From an uncultured Collinsella sp. (GTDB taxonomy: Bacteria; Actinomycetota; Coriobacteriia; Coriobacteriales; Coriobacteriaceae), in the NCBI GenBank assembly GCA_937969105.1, contig CALBUZ010000084.1, forward strand, positions 1 through 50,472: a stretch of DNA of 50,472 bases. The letters run 5' to 3'. Under the pieces are notes generated by a model, which saw only the letters and a list, made by a program, of their open reading frames with translations, had not been told where the DNA came from and ran no database searches. Of this stretch, positions 1 through 9,625 are shown piece by piece; position 1 is the stretch's first letter, and each line of letters starts with the position of its first letter. The translations under genes and the position numbers were made by a program.

Positions 1-216
1 TTCCTCACGCGCTCCACCGACGGCACGCTGTGCTACGCCTACGACGGCGCCATCTACACCCTCAAGGAGGGCAGCCATGTGCTCCTGTTTGGAAGCCGCG
101 CTGGGCAGCTGCACCGGGTGCGAAGCTGTTATCGTCGGCGCCGGGCGGTTGGGCTTGGCTCTGCTGGACTTCGGCGGCTTTGCCGAATACGGCATCCATG
201 TTCCCTGCGCCTTTGA
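1..216 (+). CDS. Fragment of an unidentified upstream reading frame (5' end outside window)
   Basis: The first frame from base 1 is open to a TGA at 214-216. Up to about base 90 nearly every codon ends in G or C, as in genuine genes here; after that the bias moves to the second frame, which encodes the Rex-like protein. The translated start (TDGTLCYAYDGAIYTLKEGS) matches no family I recognise, and it does not resemble the Rex N-terminal winged helix. It is either the tail of another gene overlapping the Rex-like gene by an unusually long 140 bases, or the first part of one gene split by a frameshift near base 80-95. Confidence 0.3.
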   Translation, partial: FLTRSTDGTLCYAYDGAIYTLKEGSHVLLFGSRAGQLHRVRSCYRRRRAVGLGSAGLRRLCRIRHPCSLRL

Positions 217-484
217 CCGGGCGCCGTCGGACGATCCGCGCATCCTGCCCATGGAGAGCCTTGCGTCGTACTGCCGCCTGCATCAGGTCGAGATCGGCAT
301 CATCACGGTGCCGACCGGCGCCGCGCAGGAGGTCGCAGACCGCCTGGTACACCTCGGCATCCGGGCGCTGTGGTGCTTCGCACCGCTCCGCCTGCGCGTC
401 CCGCCGGGCGTGACCGTGCAGTATGAGAATCTGGCACTCTCGCTCGCCCACCTTTACCAAAAGGTAAACCGCCCCGCAGACTGA
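77..484 (+). CDS. Rex-like NAD(H)-binding domain protein, no DNA-binding domain visible
   Basis: The 135-residue product matches the C-terminal Rossmann domain of the redox-sensing repressor Rex. It has a glycine-rich nucleotide loop (VIVGAGRLGLALLDFGGF), an acidic residue after the second strand (AFDR), and the Rex-type stretch IGIITVPTGAAQEVADRLV followed by a hydrophobic C-terminal helix. Full Rex is about 210 residues and starts with a winged helix, which is absent here. A strong AAGGAGG lies six bases before this ATG, so the domain may be made on its own, although a frameshifted longer gene is possible. It sits 43 bases upstream of adhE, a classical Rex target, which supports a role in NADH sensing. 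Whether it can bind DNA is doubtful. Confidence 0.65.
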   Translation: MCSCLEAALGSCTGCEAVIVGAGRLGLALLDFGGFAEYGIHVPCAFDRAPSDDPRILPMESLASYCRLHQVEIGIITVPTGAAQEVADRLVHLGIRALWCFAPLRLRVPPGVTVQYENLALSLAHLYQKVNRPAD

Positions 485-527
485 CCCGTTGCCGCAACCG
501 AAAAACCAACTCGCAAGGAGGATTCAC

Positions 528-3158
528 ATGGAAACGAAGGAAAGACCGATTGTTGACAGCGTGGACGCGCTGGAAACAGCCATCCGCCGCGTGCGCGAGG
601 CGGAGGCACTCTACGCCCGTTACACGCAGGAGCAGGTGGACGCCATTTTCCGGGCTGCCGCCATCGCCGCCAATCAGGCGCGCATCCCGCTCGCCAAGCT
701 GGCAGTCGAGGAGACCGGCATGGGCGTCGTGGAGGACAAGGTCATCAAGAACCACTATGCCGCCGAGTATATCTACAACAAGTACAAGGACATGAAGACC
801 TGCGGCGTCATCGAGGACGACCCCTCGTTTGGCTACAAGCGCATCGCCGAGCCCATTGGCATCGTGGCCGCGGTCATCCCCACGACCAACCCCACGTCCA
901 CGGCCATCTTCAAGACGCTCATCTGCCTGAAGACCCGCAACGCCATCATCATCTCCCCGCACCCGGCTGCCGCCAAGTGCACCATCGCCGCCGCCAAGCT
1001 CGTGCTTGACGCCGCCGTCAAGGCCGGCGCCCCCGAGGGCATCATCGGCTGGGTCGATGTCCCCTCCATCGAGCTGACCAACATGGTCATGCGCGACGTC
1101 GACATCATCCTCGCCACCGGTGGCCCGGGCATGGTCAAGGCCGCCTACTCCTCGGGCAAGCCCGCCCTGGGCGTTGGCGCCGGTAACACCCCGGTCGTCA
1201 TCGACGACACCGCCGACGTGCTGCTCGCCGTCAACTCCATCATCCACTCCAAGACCTTCGACAACGGCATGATCTGCGCTTCCGAGCAGTCCGTGACCGT
1301 CATCGACACCATCTATGACCAGGTTAAGGCCGAGTTCCAGAAGCGCGGCTGCTACTTCGTCAAGCAGGGTGCCGAGATGGAGGCCCTGCGTGCCGCCATG
1401 TTCAAGAACGGCGCTCTCGACCACCGCATCCCCGGCATGGCTGCCGCCAAGATCGCCGAGCTCGCCGGCATCGAGGTTCCCGCCAAGACCAAGATCCTGA
1501 TCGCCGAGGTCACCTCCACCGACCCCGCCAAGGAGGAGTTCTCCCACGAGAAGCTCTCCCCGGTCCTGGCCATGTACCACGCCAAGGACTTCCAGGAGGC
1601 CGTCGACAAGGCCGAGCACCTGGTGCTCGCCGGTGGCCCGGGCCACACCGCCTCTCTGTACGTGCACCCCGCCCAGGCCGAGAAGATCAGCCTGTTCGAG
1701 CACGTCATGAAGGCCTGCCGTATCGTCATCAACACCCCGTCCTCGCACGGCGGCATCGGTGACCTGTACAACTTTGGCATGAAGCCGTCTCTGACCCTGG
1801 GCTGCGGCTCCTGGGGCGGCAACTCCGTCTCCGAGAACGTTGGGGTGAAGCACTTGATCAACGTTAAGACTGTGGCCGAGCGCCGTGAGAACATGCTGTG
1901 GTTCCGCGCTCCCGAGAAGGTCTACTTCAAGAAGGGTTCCACGCCCGTCGCCCTCGACGAGCTGGGCAACGTCATGGGCAAGAAGCGCGCCTTCATCGTC
2001 ACTGACCAGTTCCTCTTCAAGAATGGCAACACCCGCGCCATCGAGGCCAAGCTCGACGAGATGGGCATCGCCCACGACTGCTTCTACGACGTCGAGCCCG
2101 ATCCGTCGCTGCAGTGCGCACGTCGCGGCGCCAAGCAGATGGCTCTCTTTGAGCCGGACGTCATCATCGCCGTCGGCGGTGGCTCCGCTATGGACGCCGG
2201 CAAGATCATGTGGATGATGTACGAGCACCCCGAGTGCAAGTTTGAGGACATGGCCATGGACTTCATGGACATCCGCAAGCGTATCTTCACCTTCCCCGAG
2301 ATGGGCAAGAAGGCCTACTTCGTCGCCGTCCCGACCTCCTCGGGTACCGGCTCCGAGTGCACGCCGTTCGCCATCATCACCGACAAGGAGACCGGCATCA
2401 AGTGGCCGCTCGCCGACTACGCGCTGCTCCCCAACATGGCTATCGTCGACGCCGACAACTGCATGACCGCCCCGCGCGGCCTGACCGCTGCCTCCGGCAT
2501 CGACGTCATGACCCACGCCATCGAGTCCTACGTCTCCATCATGGCTTCCGACTACACCAAGGGCCTCTCCGAGCGCGCCGCCAAGCTCGTCTTTGAGAAC
2601 CTGCCCTCCAGCTTCACGAATGGCGCCAAGGACCCGCACGCCCGCGAGGAGATGCACAACGCCTCCTGCATGGCCGGTATGGCCTTCGCCAACGCCTTCC
2701 TGGGCCTCAACCACTCCATGGCCCACAAGCTCGGCGCCTTCCATCACCTGCCCCACGGCCTCGCCAACGCCGTCATCCTGACCCGCGTCATGCGCTACAA
2801 CGCCGCCGAGGCTCCTGTCAAGATGGGTACCTTCTCCCAGTATCCTTACCCCAACGCGCTGCACAACTACGCCGAGATGGCTAAGTACTGCGGCATCGAG
2901 GGCAAGGACGACAAGGAGGTCTTCGAGAACTTCATCACGAAGCTCGAGGAGCTCAAGGACTTCATCGGCGTCAAGAAGACCATCGCCGACTACGGTGTTG
3001 ACGAGCAGTACTTCCTCGACACCCTCGACGAGATGACCGAGCAGGCATTCAACGACCAGTGCACCGGCGCTAACCCGCGCTACCCGCTCATGAGCGAGAT
3101 CAAGGAGCTCTACCTGGACGCCTACTACGGCCGCGAGCCCAAGAGCTACGAGGACTAG
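528..3158 (+). CDS. adhE: Bifunctional acetaldehyde-CoA/alcohol dehydrogenase
   Basis: AdhE reduces acetyl-CoA to acetaldehyde and then ethanol in the cytosol, using two NADH, and usually forms spirosome filaments. The 876-residue product has the normal length. Residues about 1-440 form the CoA-acylating aldehyde dehydrogenase with its catalytic Cys in NGMICASEQS (Cys250) and the GVGAGNTP loop. From about 455 follows the iron-dependent alcohol dehydrogenase, with GGGSAMDAGK near 550 and the metal-binding histidines in THAIES and NHSMAHKLGAFHHLPHG. The ATG was chosen because AAGGAGG ends six bases before it; an in-frame GTG/TTG-type extension upstream lacks such support. The preceding Rex-like gene suggests redox control. 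A strong stem-loop follows the stop. Confidence 0.97.
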   Translation: METKERPIVDSVDALETAIRRVREAEALYARYTQEQVDAIFRAAAIAANQARIPLAKLAVEETGMGVVEDKVIKNHYAAEYIYNKYKDMKTCGVIEDDPSFGYKRIAEPIGIVAAVIPTTNPTSTAIFKTLICLKTRNAIIISPHPAAAKCTIAAAKLVLDAAVKAGAPEGIIGWVDVPSIELTNMVMRDVDIILATGGPGMVKAAYSSGKPALGVGAGNTPVVIDDTADVLLAVNSIIHSKTFDNGMICASEQSVTVIDTIYDQVKAEFQKRGCYFVKQGAEMEALRAAMFKNGALDHRIPGMAAAKIAELAGIEVPAKTKILIAEVTSTDPAKEEFSHEKLSPVLAMYHAKDFQEAVDKAEHLVLAGGPGHTASLYVHPAQAEKISLFEHVMKACRIVINTPSSHGGIGDLYNFGMKPSLTLGCGSWGGNSVSENVGVKHLINVKTVAERRENMLWFRAPEKVYFKKGSTPVALDELGNVMGKKRAFIVTDQFLFKNGNTRAIEAKLDEMGIAHDCFYDVEPDPSLQCARRGAKQMALFEPDVIIAVGGGSAMDAGKIMWMMYEHPECKFEDMAMDFMDIRKRIFTFPEMGKKAYFVAVPTSSGTGSECTPFAIITDKETGIKWPLADYALLPNMAIVDADNCMTAPRGLTAASGIDVMTHAIESYVSIMASDYTKGLSERAAKLVFENLPSSFTNGAKDPHAREEMHNASCMAGMAFANAFLGLNHSMAHKLGAFHHLPHGLANAVILTRVMRYNAAEAPVKMGTFSQYPYPNALHNYAEMAKYCGIEGKDDKEVFENFITKLEELKDFIGVKKTIADYGVDEQYFLDTLDEMTEQAFNDQCTGANPRYPLMSEIKELYLDAYYGREPKSYED

Positions 3159-3170
3159 TTTTTCGCTGAT

Positions 3171-3251
3171 GCGCCGGGCGCATGCGATGCCGCGCCCGGC
3201 GCCGAAGCATAGGGGGGAGGGGAGTGCCCGCCAGGGGCTGGCGGCCTCCCC
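3171..3251 (+). terminator. Two consecutive GC-rich stem-loops after adhE
   Basis: A perfect 11-bp inverted repeat (GCGCCGGGCGC at 3171-3181, GCGCCCGGCGC at 3192-3202) is followed by a second nested stem (GGGGAG at 3219-3224 with CTCCCC at 3246-3251, enclosing CCGCCA/TGGCGG). Neither has a T-run, so they could be inefficient terminators or mRNA 3'-end stabilisers that limit read-through into the phosphotransferase gene. Confidence 0.5.
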
Positions 3252-3288
3252 ACCATCACTCACCAAGACCCTTTAGGGAGGGCTTAGC

Positions 3289-4053
3289 ATGGAGCTTCCT
3301 CAGAACAAGGTGGAGCTTGTCCGTCGCGGCAACAAGGTGGTCTATGACACGGGCGACCGCATCGTCAAGGTCTTCAACGTCTCCAAGGCCGAGAGCGACG
3401 TCTTCAACGAGGCGCTCAACCTTGCCCGCATCAATGAGTGCGGCATCCGCAGCCCCAAGGCTCTCGAGGTTTCTCAGCTCGAGAACGCCAACGGCTGGGC
3501 ACTCGTGACCGAGAAGGTTCCGGGCACCACCCTTGCCGAGAAGATGACTGCCGAGCCCCAGCGCTTTGGTGAGTACCTCGAGATGTTCGTCGACCTCCAG
3601 ATCGAGATCCACGGCTACACCTCCCCGCTGCTCAACCGTCAGCGTGACAAGTTCGCCCGCATGATCGACAGCCTCGATCAGCTCAATGCCACCACGCGCT
3701 ACAACCTTCAGGAGCGTCTGGACGGCATGACCAAGGAGTTCAAGGTTTGCCACGGCGACTTCAACCCCTCCAACGTCATCGTCGGCGACGACGGCCAGCT
3801 GTACGTCTGCGACTGGGCACACGCCACCCAGGGCTCCCCTGCTGCCGACGTTGCCACCACCTACCTGCTCTTTGCCCTCAACAGCAAGGATCAGGCCGAG
3901 GCCTACCTGGAGCTCTACTGCGACCGCGCCGACATGCCCATGCAGGTCGTGCGTCAGTGGACGAGCATCGTCGCCGCTTCCGAGCTCGCTCGTAAGCGCA
4001 ACGTGAACGATGAGTTCCTTAAGAACTGGATCGACGTCGTCGATTATCAGTAA
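3289..4053 (+). CDS. APH/choline-kinase-family phosphotransferase
   Basis: This 254-residue soluble protein has the kinase-like fold of the aminoglycoside phosphotransferase/choline kinase family. The catalytic loop is HGDFNPSNV (His155 onward) and the metal-binding aspartate follows in CDWAHA near residue 175. The N-terminus carries a shortened ATP-binding lobe, with V-RRGNKVVYDTGDRIVKVFN looking like strands of that lobe. The start is supported by AGGGAGG ahead of the ATG. The substrate cannot be read from sequence. The gene lies 130 bases behind adhE, separated by stem-loops, and ends at a good terminator. Members of this family in gut actinobacteria are mostly uncharacterised small-molecule kinases; drug resistance should not be assumed. 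Confidence 0.8.
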   Translation: MELPQNKVELVRRGNKVVYDTGDRIVKVFNVSKAESDVFNEALNLARINECGIRSPKALEVSQLENANGWALVTEKVPGTTLAEKMTAEPQRFGEYLEMFVDLQIEIHGYTSPLLNRQRDKFARMIDSLDQLNATTRYNLQERLDGMTKEFKVCHGDFNPSNVIVGDDGQLYVCDWAHATQGSPAADVATTYLLFALNSKDQAEAYLELYCDRADMPMQVVRQWTSIVAASELARKRNVNDEFLKNWIDVVDYQ

Positions 4054-4088
4054 TATCTGAGCGATTCATTTCGCATCGGAGGCACAAA

Positions 4089-4129
4089 GGAAACCCCGCA
4101 GCTCGAATGGGTTGCGGGGTTTCCCTTTT
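4089..4129 (+). terminator. Intrinsic terminator of the phosphotransferase gene
   Basis: The 12-bp arms GGAAACCCCGCA (4089-4100) and TGCGGGGTTTCC (4113-4124) are followed by CTTTT. AAA also precedes the left arm, so it may work in both directions. Confidence 0.85.
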
Positions 4130-4157
4130 GGCGATTGAGCACGCCGGCAAGATAAAA

Positions 4158-4202
4158 GGACGGCCCCGCATCTCCCCGATCTGGAGAAATGCGGGGCCGT
4201 CC
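4158..4202 (-). terminator. Intrinsic terminator of the long leftward operon ending in proS
   Basis: Arms GGACGGCCCCGCAT (4158-4171) and ATGCGGGGCCGTCC (4189-4202) form a 14-bp stem that continues through TCTCC/GGAGA. On the minus strand the stem is followed by TTTTATC. It lies about 30 bases beyond the proS stop. Confidence 0.88.
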
Positions 4203-4232
4203 CGTATATCGAACTACAAGCGAAATCGCCGA

Positions 4233-5954
<1,722 letters not shown>

Positions 5955-7037
5955 TTATTTCTCCTCAATAAGCTTGTCGACCTCGGCCATAAGCGCGTCG
6001 ACAATTTGGTCCTCAGCTACTTTACCAATGATCTGGCCATGCGAAAAGAGCAAGGCCTGACCACGTCCGCAAGCAACGCCCAAGTCGGCATCAGAAGCCT
6101 CACCGGGCCCATTAACGGCACATCCCATGACGGCAATCGAAAGCGGCGCGGCATAGTTCTTAAGCCGCTCGGTTACTTCCTCGGCGATAGGAATCAGGTT
6201 AACCTGACAGCGGGCGCACGTGGGGCACGAGACAATCTCGGGACCACGGCGACGCAGGCCCAGCGACTGCAAAATTCCCCAGGCGACCGGCGGCTCCTCA
6301 ACCGGATCGGCCGTGAGCGAGACGCGCATGGTGTCACCGATACCCTCAGACAGCAGGATACCAAGGCCCACCGAGCTCTTGATGGTGCCCTGTAGCTTGG
6401 TACCTGCCTCGGTTACGCCCAGGTGAAGCGGAACGTGGGGAATCTCGCGCGATAGGGCTCGATAGGTATCGAGCGTCGTTTGCACGCTATGGGCCTTAGC
6501 CGAAAGCACAATGTTCGTAAAGCCGCGGTCTTCAAAATGCTTGACGAAACGCTCGCTCGACATCACGAGCTTTTCGGGCTGCGTGAGGTCGTCGCGCTCG
6601 GCGATATCCTGCTCAAGCGAACCGGCATTGACGCCGATACGAATTGCGCAGCCCGAGGCACCCGCAGCATCGATCACCGCGTCAACCTTGGCCCAATCGC
6701 CGATATTACCGGGATTGATGCGCAGCTTGGCAGCACCGGCCTCAACGGCACCAATGGCGAGCTTATGGTTAAAGTGGATATCGGCGACAATTGGCACCGG
6801 AGACTCGGCACAGATGGTGCGGAAACCCTCAAGCGCGGCCTCGGTAGGCACGCTCACGCGCACGATATCGCAGCCAGCCTGCGCCAACGCGCGCACTTGC
6901 GCAAGCGTTGTCTGAGCATCAGCGGTATCGGTGCAGGTCATGGATTGGACCACCACCGGCGCGCCGCCACCGATCTGCACGCCGCCCACATGCACGGGGC
7001 GCGTCAGCTCGCGAGGCAAAGGATGGGATAAAGACAA
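5955..7037 (-). CDS. ispG: 4-hydroxy-3-methylbut-2-enyl diphosphate synthase
   Basis: IspG (GcpE) is the 4Fe-4S enzyme that converts methylerythritol cyclodiphosphate to HMBPP, the penultimate MEP-pathway step. The core starts at TRPVHVGGVQIGGGAPVVVQ and ends with the cluster cysteines in SCPTCARCQ and GCAVNGPGEASDAD. I chose a TTG start (LSLSHPLPRELTRPV) preceded by GGGGAG, giving 360 residues. It begins 13 bases after the rseP stop. Longer in-frame starts at 7073 or 7106 would overlap rseP and add residues not typical of the family. Together with dxr two genes upstream it shows that isoprenoids come from the MEP route. Confidence 0.93.
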   Translation of the reverse strand: MSLSHPLPRELTRPVHVGGVQIGGGAPVVVQSMTCTDTADAQTTLAQVRALAQAGCDIVRVSVPTEAALEGFRTICAESPVPIVADIHFNHKLAIGAVEAGAAKLRINPGNIGDWAKVDAVIDAAGASGCAIRIGVNAGSLEQDIAERDDLTQPEKLVMSSERFVKHFEDRGFTNIVLSAKAHSVQTTLDTYRALSREIPHVPLHLGVTEAGTKLQGTIKSSVGLGILLSEGIGDTMRVSLTADPVEEPPVAWGILQSLGLRRRGPEIVSCPTCARCQVNLIPIAEEVTERLKNYAAPLSIAVMGCAVNGPGEASDADLGVACGRGQALLFSHGQIIGKVAEDQIVDALMAEVDKLIEEK

Positions 7038-7050
7038 TCCAAACACTCCC

Positions 7051-8412
7051 CTACAGAATAAATCGAAGGACATCGGAACGAAGCATATAGACAAACAGCA
7101 GCGCAAAGAGCGCTATGCCCACATAGCTCACAATCGTCTGGACCTTAAGCGGAAGCTCGCGGCCCGCAATCTTTTGAATGATCTCGATGACCAGCTTGCC
7201 GCCATCGAGCGGTGGGATGGGCAGCAGGTTCATAAAGCCAAGCGAGAACGAAATGAGGGCGGCAAACGAAAGGAACGTGGCAGGGCCGGCAGCGGCAGCC
7301 TGTGAGGACATAACGCTAATACCCACAATCGAAGAGGACTGATCGAGAATCTCCATCGTATGCTGTGGCTGAAGCAGGCGCATCACACCCTCCGCTGTCT
7401 GCACGACATAGGAGAACGACAGGCGAGCCGACGTAATGGGGTCTAAACGGACCACCTGCGTAGATGCATACACACCCAGGCGCTCGTCCTCTTTGAGCGC
7501 AACCGTGGTCGTATGCTGTTTGCCGTCACGCTCGTACTCAATGGCGATATCGTCCTTACCGGCAGCCTTGCCGATGGCATCGTAAACGTCCATCCAGGTA
7601 GAGCACGATACTCCGTCGACAGAAAGGATTGCGTCGCCGCCCTCGATTCCCGCCGCGGCGGCAATCGAGCCTTCGTCAACCTGGCCGATCACATTGGTAT
7701 CCACCGGCACCGCGACACCTGCGATGGAATAGATGCTCATAAGGAGCAAAAAGCCCGTCAGGATATTGACGATAATGCCCGCAAGCAGCATAAAGGCACG
7801 CTTGACAAAGCCCTGGCCCAAATAGGTGTGAGAGCGCTCGCGTGCAAGGAATTCGGACTCGCCGCACGGCAGTTCCCATACATCGCCCTCGGCAGTCGCG
7901 TGCTCGCGATCGAACCGACGGCCATCAAAAGTGGTGTAGCCCGCCGCGTCTCGCGGCAGCGTCTGATACTTGGTGGGATAGTAGCTCGGCGAGGGCTGCT
8001 CCCCTTCTTCATACCAGGGAGCGATGGAGCCCCAGCCCATCAACAAAGCACAGGCCTCAAGTACATCCTCCTCGGACAGCTCGAGCTCGACGGCAAGATC
8101 GGCCACCGTCACACGGCCGTGGCGATAGATGGCAGCAAGCACGCGATCGGCACACGAGACATCGGTCGGATCCATGCCACAGATGGCAGCATACCCACCC
8201 AGCAAAAGCGGGGTCACGCCAAACTTGGTGCCAATACGACGAGACGTGTGGTGAATATCAAAGCGACACGGCAGGCCCAAAAAGAACTCAGTCACCCGGA
8301 CGCCACAGGCACGCGCCGCCAAAAAGTGGCCGCCCTCGTGCAAAAACACGAGGACGGAAAGCATCAGCAGGCCCCAAAAGACCGATGAGAGAATGCTCAG
8401 AACAGTATCCAT
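7051..8412 (-). CDS. rseP: RseP/RasP-type site-2 zinc metalloprotease with an extra internal domain
   Basis: This membrane-embedded protease cleaves transmembrane anti-sigma factors and signal-peptide remnants. The zinc motif HEGGH lies at 25-29 in the first membrane segment, a PDZ domain lies at about 255-325, and the third zinc ligand is in NLLPIPPLDGGK near the C-terminus. Between GGY (72-74) and the second membrane segment (from about 205), where this family usually has a short loop, there are over 100 extra residues. The first half (about 86-133) reads like a winged helix: CADRVLAAIYRHG, TVADLAVELELS, EEDVLEACALLMGWGSI. The ATG start at 8412 is preferred over a TTG 15 bases upstream that has its AAGG too close. 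It is cotranscribed with dxr and ispG. Confidence 0.93.
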   Translation of the reverse strand: MDTVLSILSSVFWGLLMLSVLVFLHEGGHFLAARACGVRVTEFFLGLPCRFDIHHTSRRIGTKFGVTPLLLGGYAAICGMDPTDVSCADRVLAAIYRHGRVTVADLAVELELSEEDVLEACALLMGWGSIAPWYEEGEQPSPSYYPTKYQTLPRDAAGYTTFDGRRFDREHATAEGDVWELPCGESEFLARERSHTYLGQGFVKRAFMLLAGIIVNILTGFLLLMSIYSIAGVAVPVDTNVIGQVDEGSIAAAAGIEGGDAILSVDGVSCSTWMDVYDAIGKAAGKDDIAIEYERDGKQHTTTVALKEDERLGVYASTQVVRLDPITSARLSFSYVVQTAEGVMRLLQPQHTMEILDQSSSIVGISVMSSQAAAAGPATFLSFAALISFSLGFMNLLPIPPLDGGKLVIEIIQKIAGRELPLKVQTIVSYVGIALFALLFVYMLRSDVLRFIL

Positions 8413-8437
8413 AAAACGAAAAAGCAATCCTTATGGG

Positions 8438-9625
8438 TTAAGAACGGGTTGCGGCGAGCACCTGCGTAGCCTTTGCACGCGCCCAGCCATCGATGTCGCG
8501 AAGCTGTTCAAACGAATCGACCGTCTGCGCATCGTGAGCATCCATGCAGGATTCAACAATGCGGTCGATATCGGTAAAGCTGCAGCCATCATGCAGGAAG
8601 GCATCGACGGCGACCTCGTTGGCGGCATTGAGCACGCACGGCATGGTGCCGCCCGTCTTGCCGGCACGCTCGGCCAGCGCAAGGCAGCGGAAGGTATCCA
8701 TATCGGCCGCGTCAAAGGTAAGCTGCCCCAACTCGCGGAAATCGATACGCGGAGCCGGCGTATCCCAACGCTCGGGATACGAGAAGGCAAACTGGATGGG
8801 AATGCGCATGTCTGAGGCACCGAGATGCGCCATCACAGAGCCGTCGGCAAACTCGACCATGGAGTGAATCTTAGACTGGCGCTGCACGACCACGTTAATG
8901 AAATCGAGATCGCAGCCAAACAGATGCATGGCCTCGATACGCTCCAGACCCTTGTTCATGAGGGTGGCGGAGTCAATCGTAATCTTGGCACCCATAGCCC
9001 ACGTAGGATGCGCCAGGGCATCGGCGCGCGTCACGCGATCGAGCTCGTCACGCGTGCGGCCAAAGAACGGGCCGCCCGAGCAGGTAAGCCAAATGCAGTG
9101 AGCCTCGCGCGGATTCTCGCCCAGATAGCACTGGTAGATGGCAGAATGCTCGGAGTCGACCGGGATAAGCTGACCCGGCTGCGCCAACGGCATAAGCAGA
9201 TCGCCACCGACGACGAGCGACTCCTTGTTGGCCAAGGCAAGACGCTTGTTCGAGGTCAGGGCAGCATGGCTCGCCTCGAGACCGGCAGCGCCCACGATGG
9301 ACACGAGCACGCAGTCGACATCATCGCGGCATGCGAGCTTGCACACGGCCTGTGCGCCGACGCCGAGCTCTGTGCCCTCGGGCAGTTCCTGCAGCACCGC
9401 GTCGGAGCCATGGGAGGCGTCCGCTACGGCAACCGCCGGAACCGAGAACTCACGGGCAGCGGCAACGAGCTCGGGGGTGCTGGAGTTAACGGACAGCGCC
9501 GTCACCTGCAGACGATCGGCATGCTGACGGCACACGTCGAGCGCCTGAGTGCCGATAGAACCCGTACAGCCCAGAATGGCAACACGAAGACGGCCGTCGG
9601 GACCGTAGGTGGTCTGATAAGCCAT
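8438..9625 (-). CDS. dxr: 1-deoxy-D-xylulose-5-phosphate reductoisomerase
   Basis: Dxr converts DXP to methylerythritol 4-phosphate with NADPH, the committed MEP step and the target of fosmidomycin. The 395-residue product has the NADPH loop LGCTGSIGTQ near the N-terminus, NKESLVVGG, the metal-binding PVDSEHSAI, and the substrate-loop region around DSATLMNKGLE and EAMHLFG. The ATG overlaps the cdsA stop by one base (TAATG), a sign of translational coupling; longer in-frame starts would run deep into cdsA. All expected catalytic motifs are present. Confidence 0.97.
   Translation of the reverse strand: MAYQTTYGPDGRLRVAILGCTGSIGTQALDVCRQHADRLQVTALSVNSSTPELVAAAREFSVPAVAVADASHGSDAVLQELPEGTELGVGAQAVCKLACRDDVDCVLVSIVGAAGLEASHAALTSNKRLALANKESLVVGGDLLMPLAQPGQLIPVDSEHSAIYQCYLGENPREAHCIWLTCSGGPFFGRTRDELDRVTRADALAHPTWAMGAKITIDSATLMNKGLERIEAMHLFGCDLDFINVVVQRQSKIHSMVEFADGSVMAHLGASDMRIPIQFAFSYPERWDTPAPRIDFRELGQLTFDAADMDTFRCLALAERAGKTGGTMPCVLNAANEVAVDAFLHDGCSFTDIDRIVESCMDAHDAQTVDSFEQLRDIDGWARAKATQVLAATRS

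Noticed and set aside
303..3266. 987-codon open frame on the minus strand opposite adhE
   Set aside because: It is a mirror of adhE's GC-biased codons, rich in Val/Leu/Gly/Asp/His with no family resemblance, while adhE has complete motifs and a ribosome binding site.
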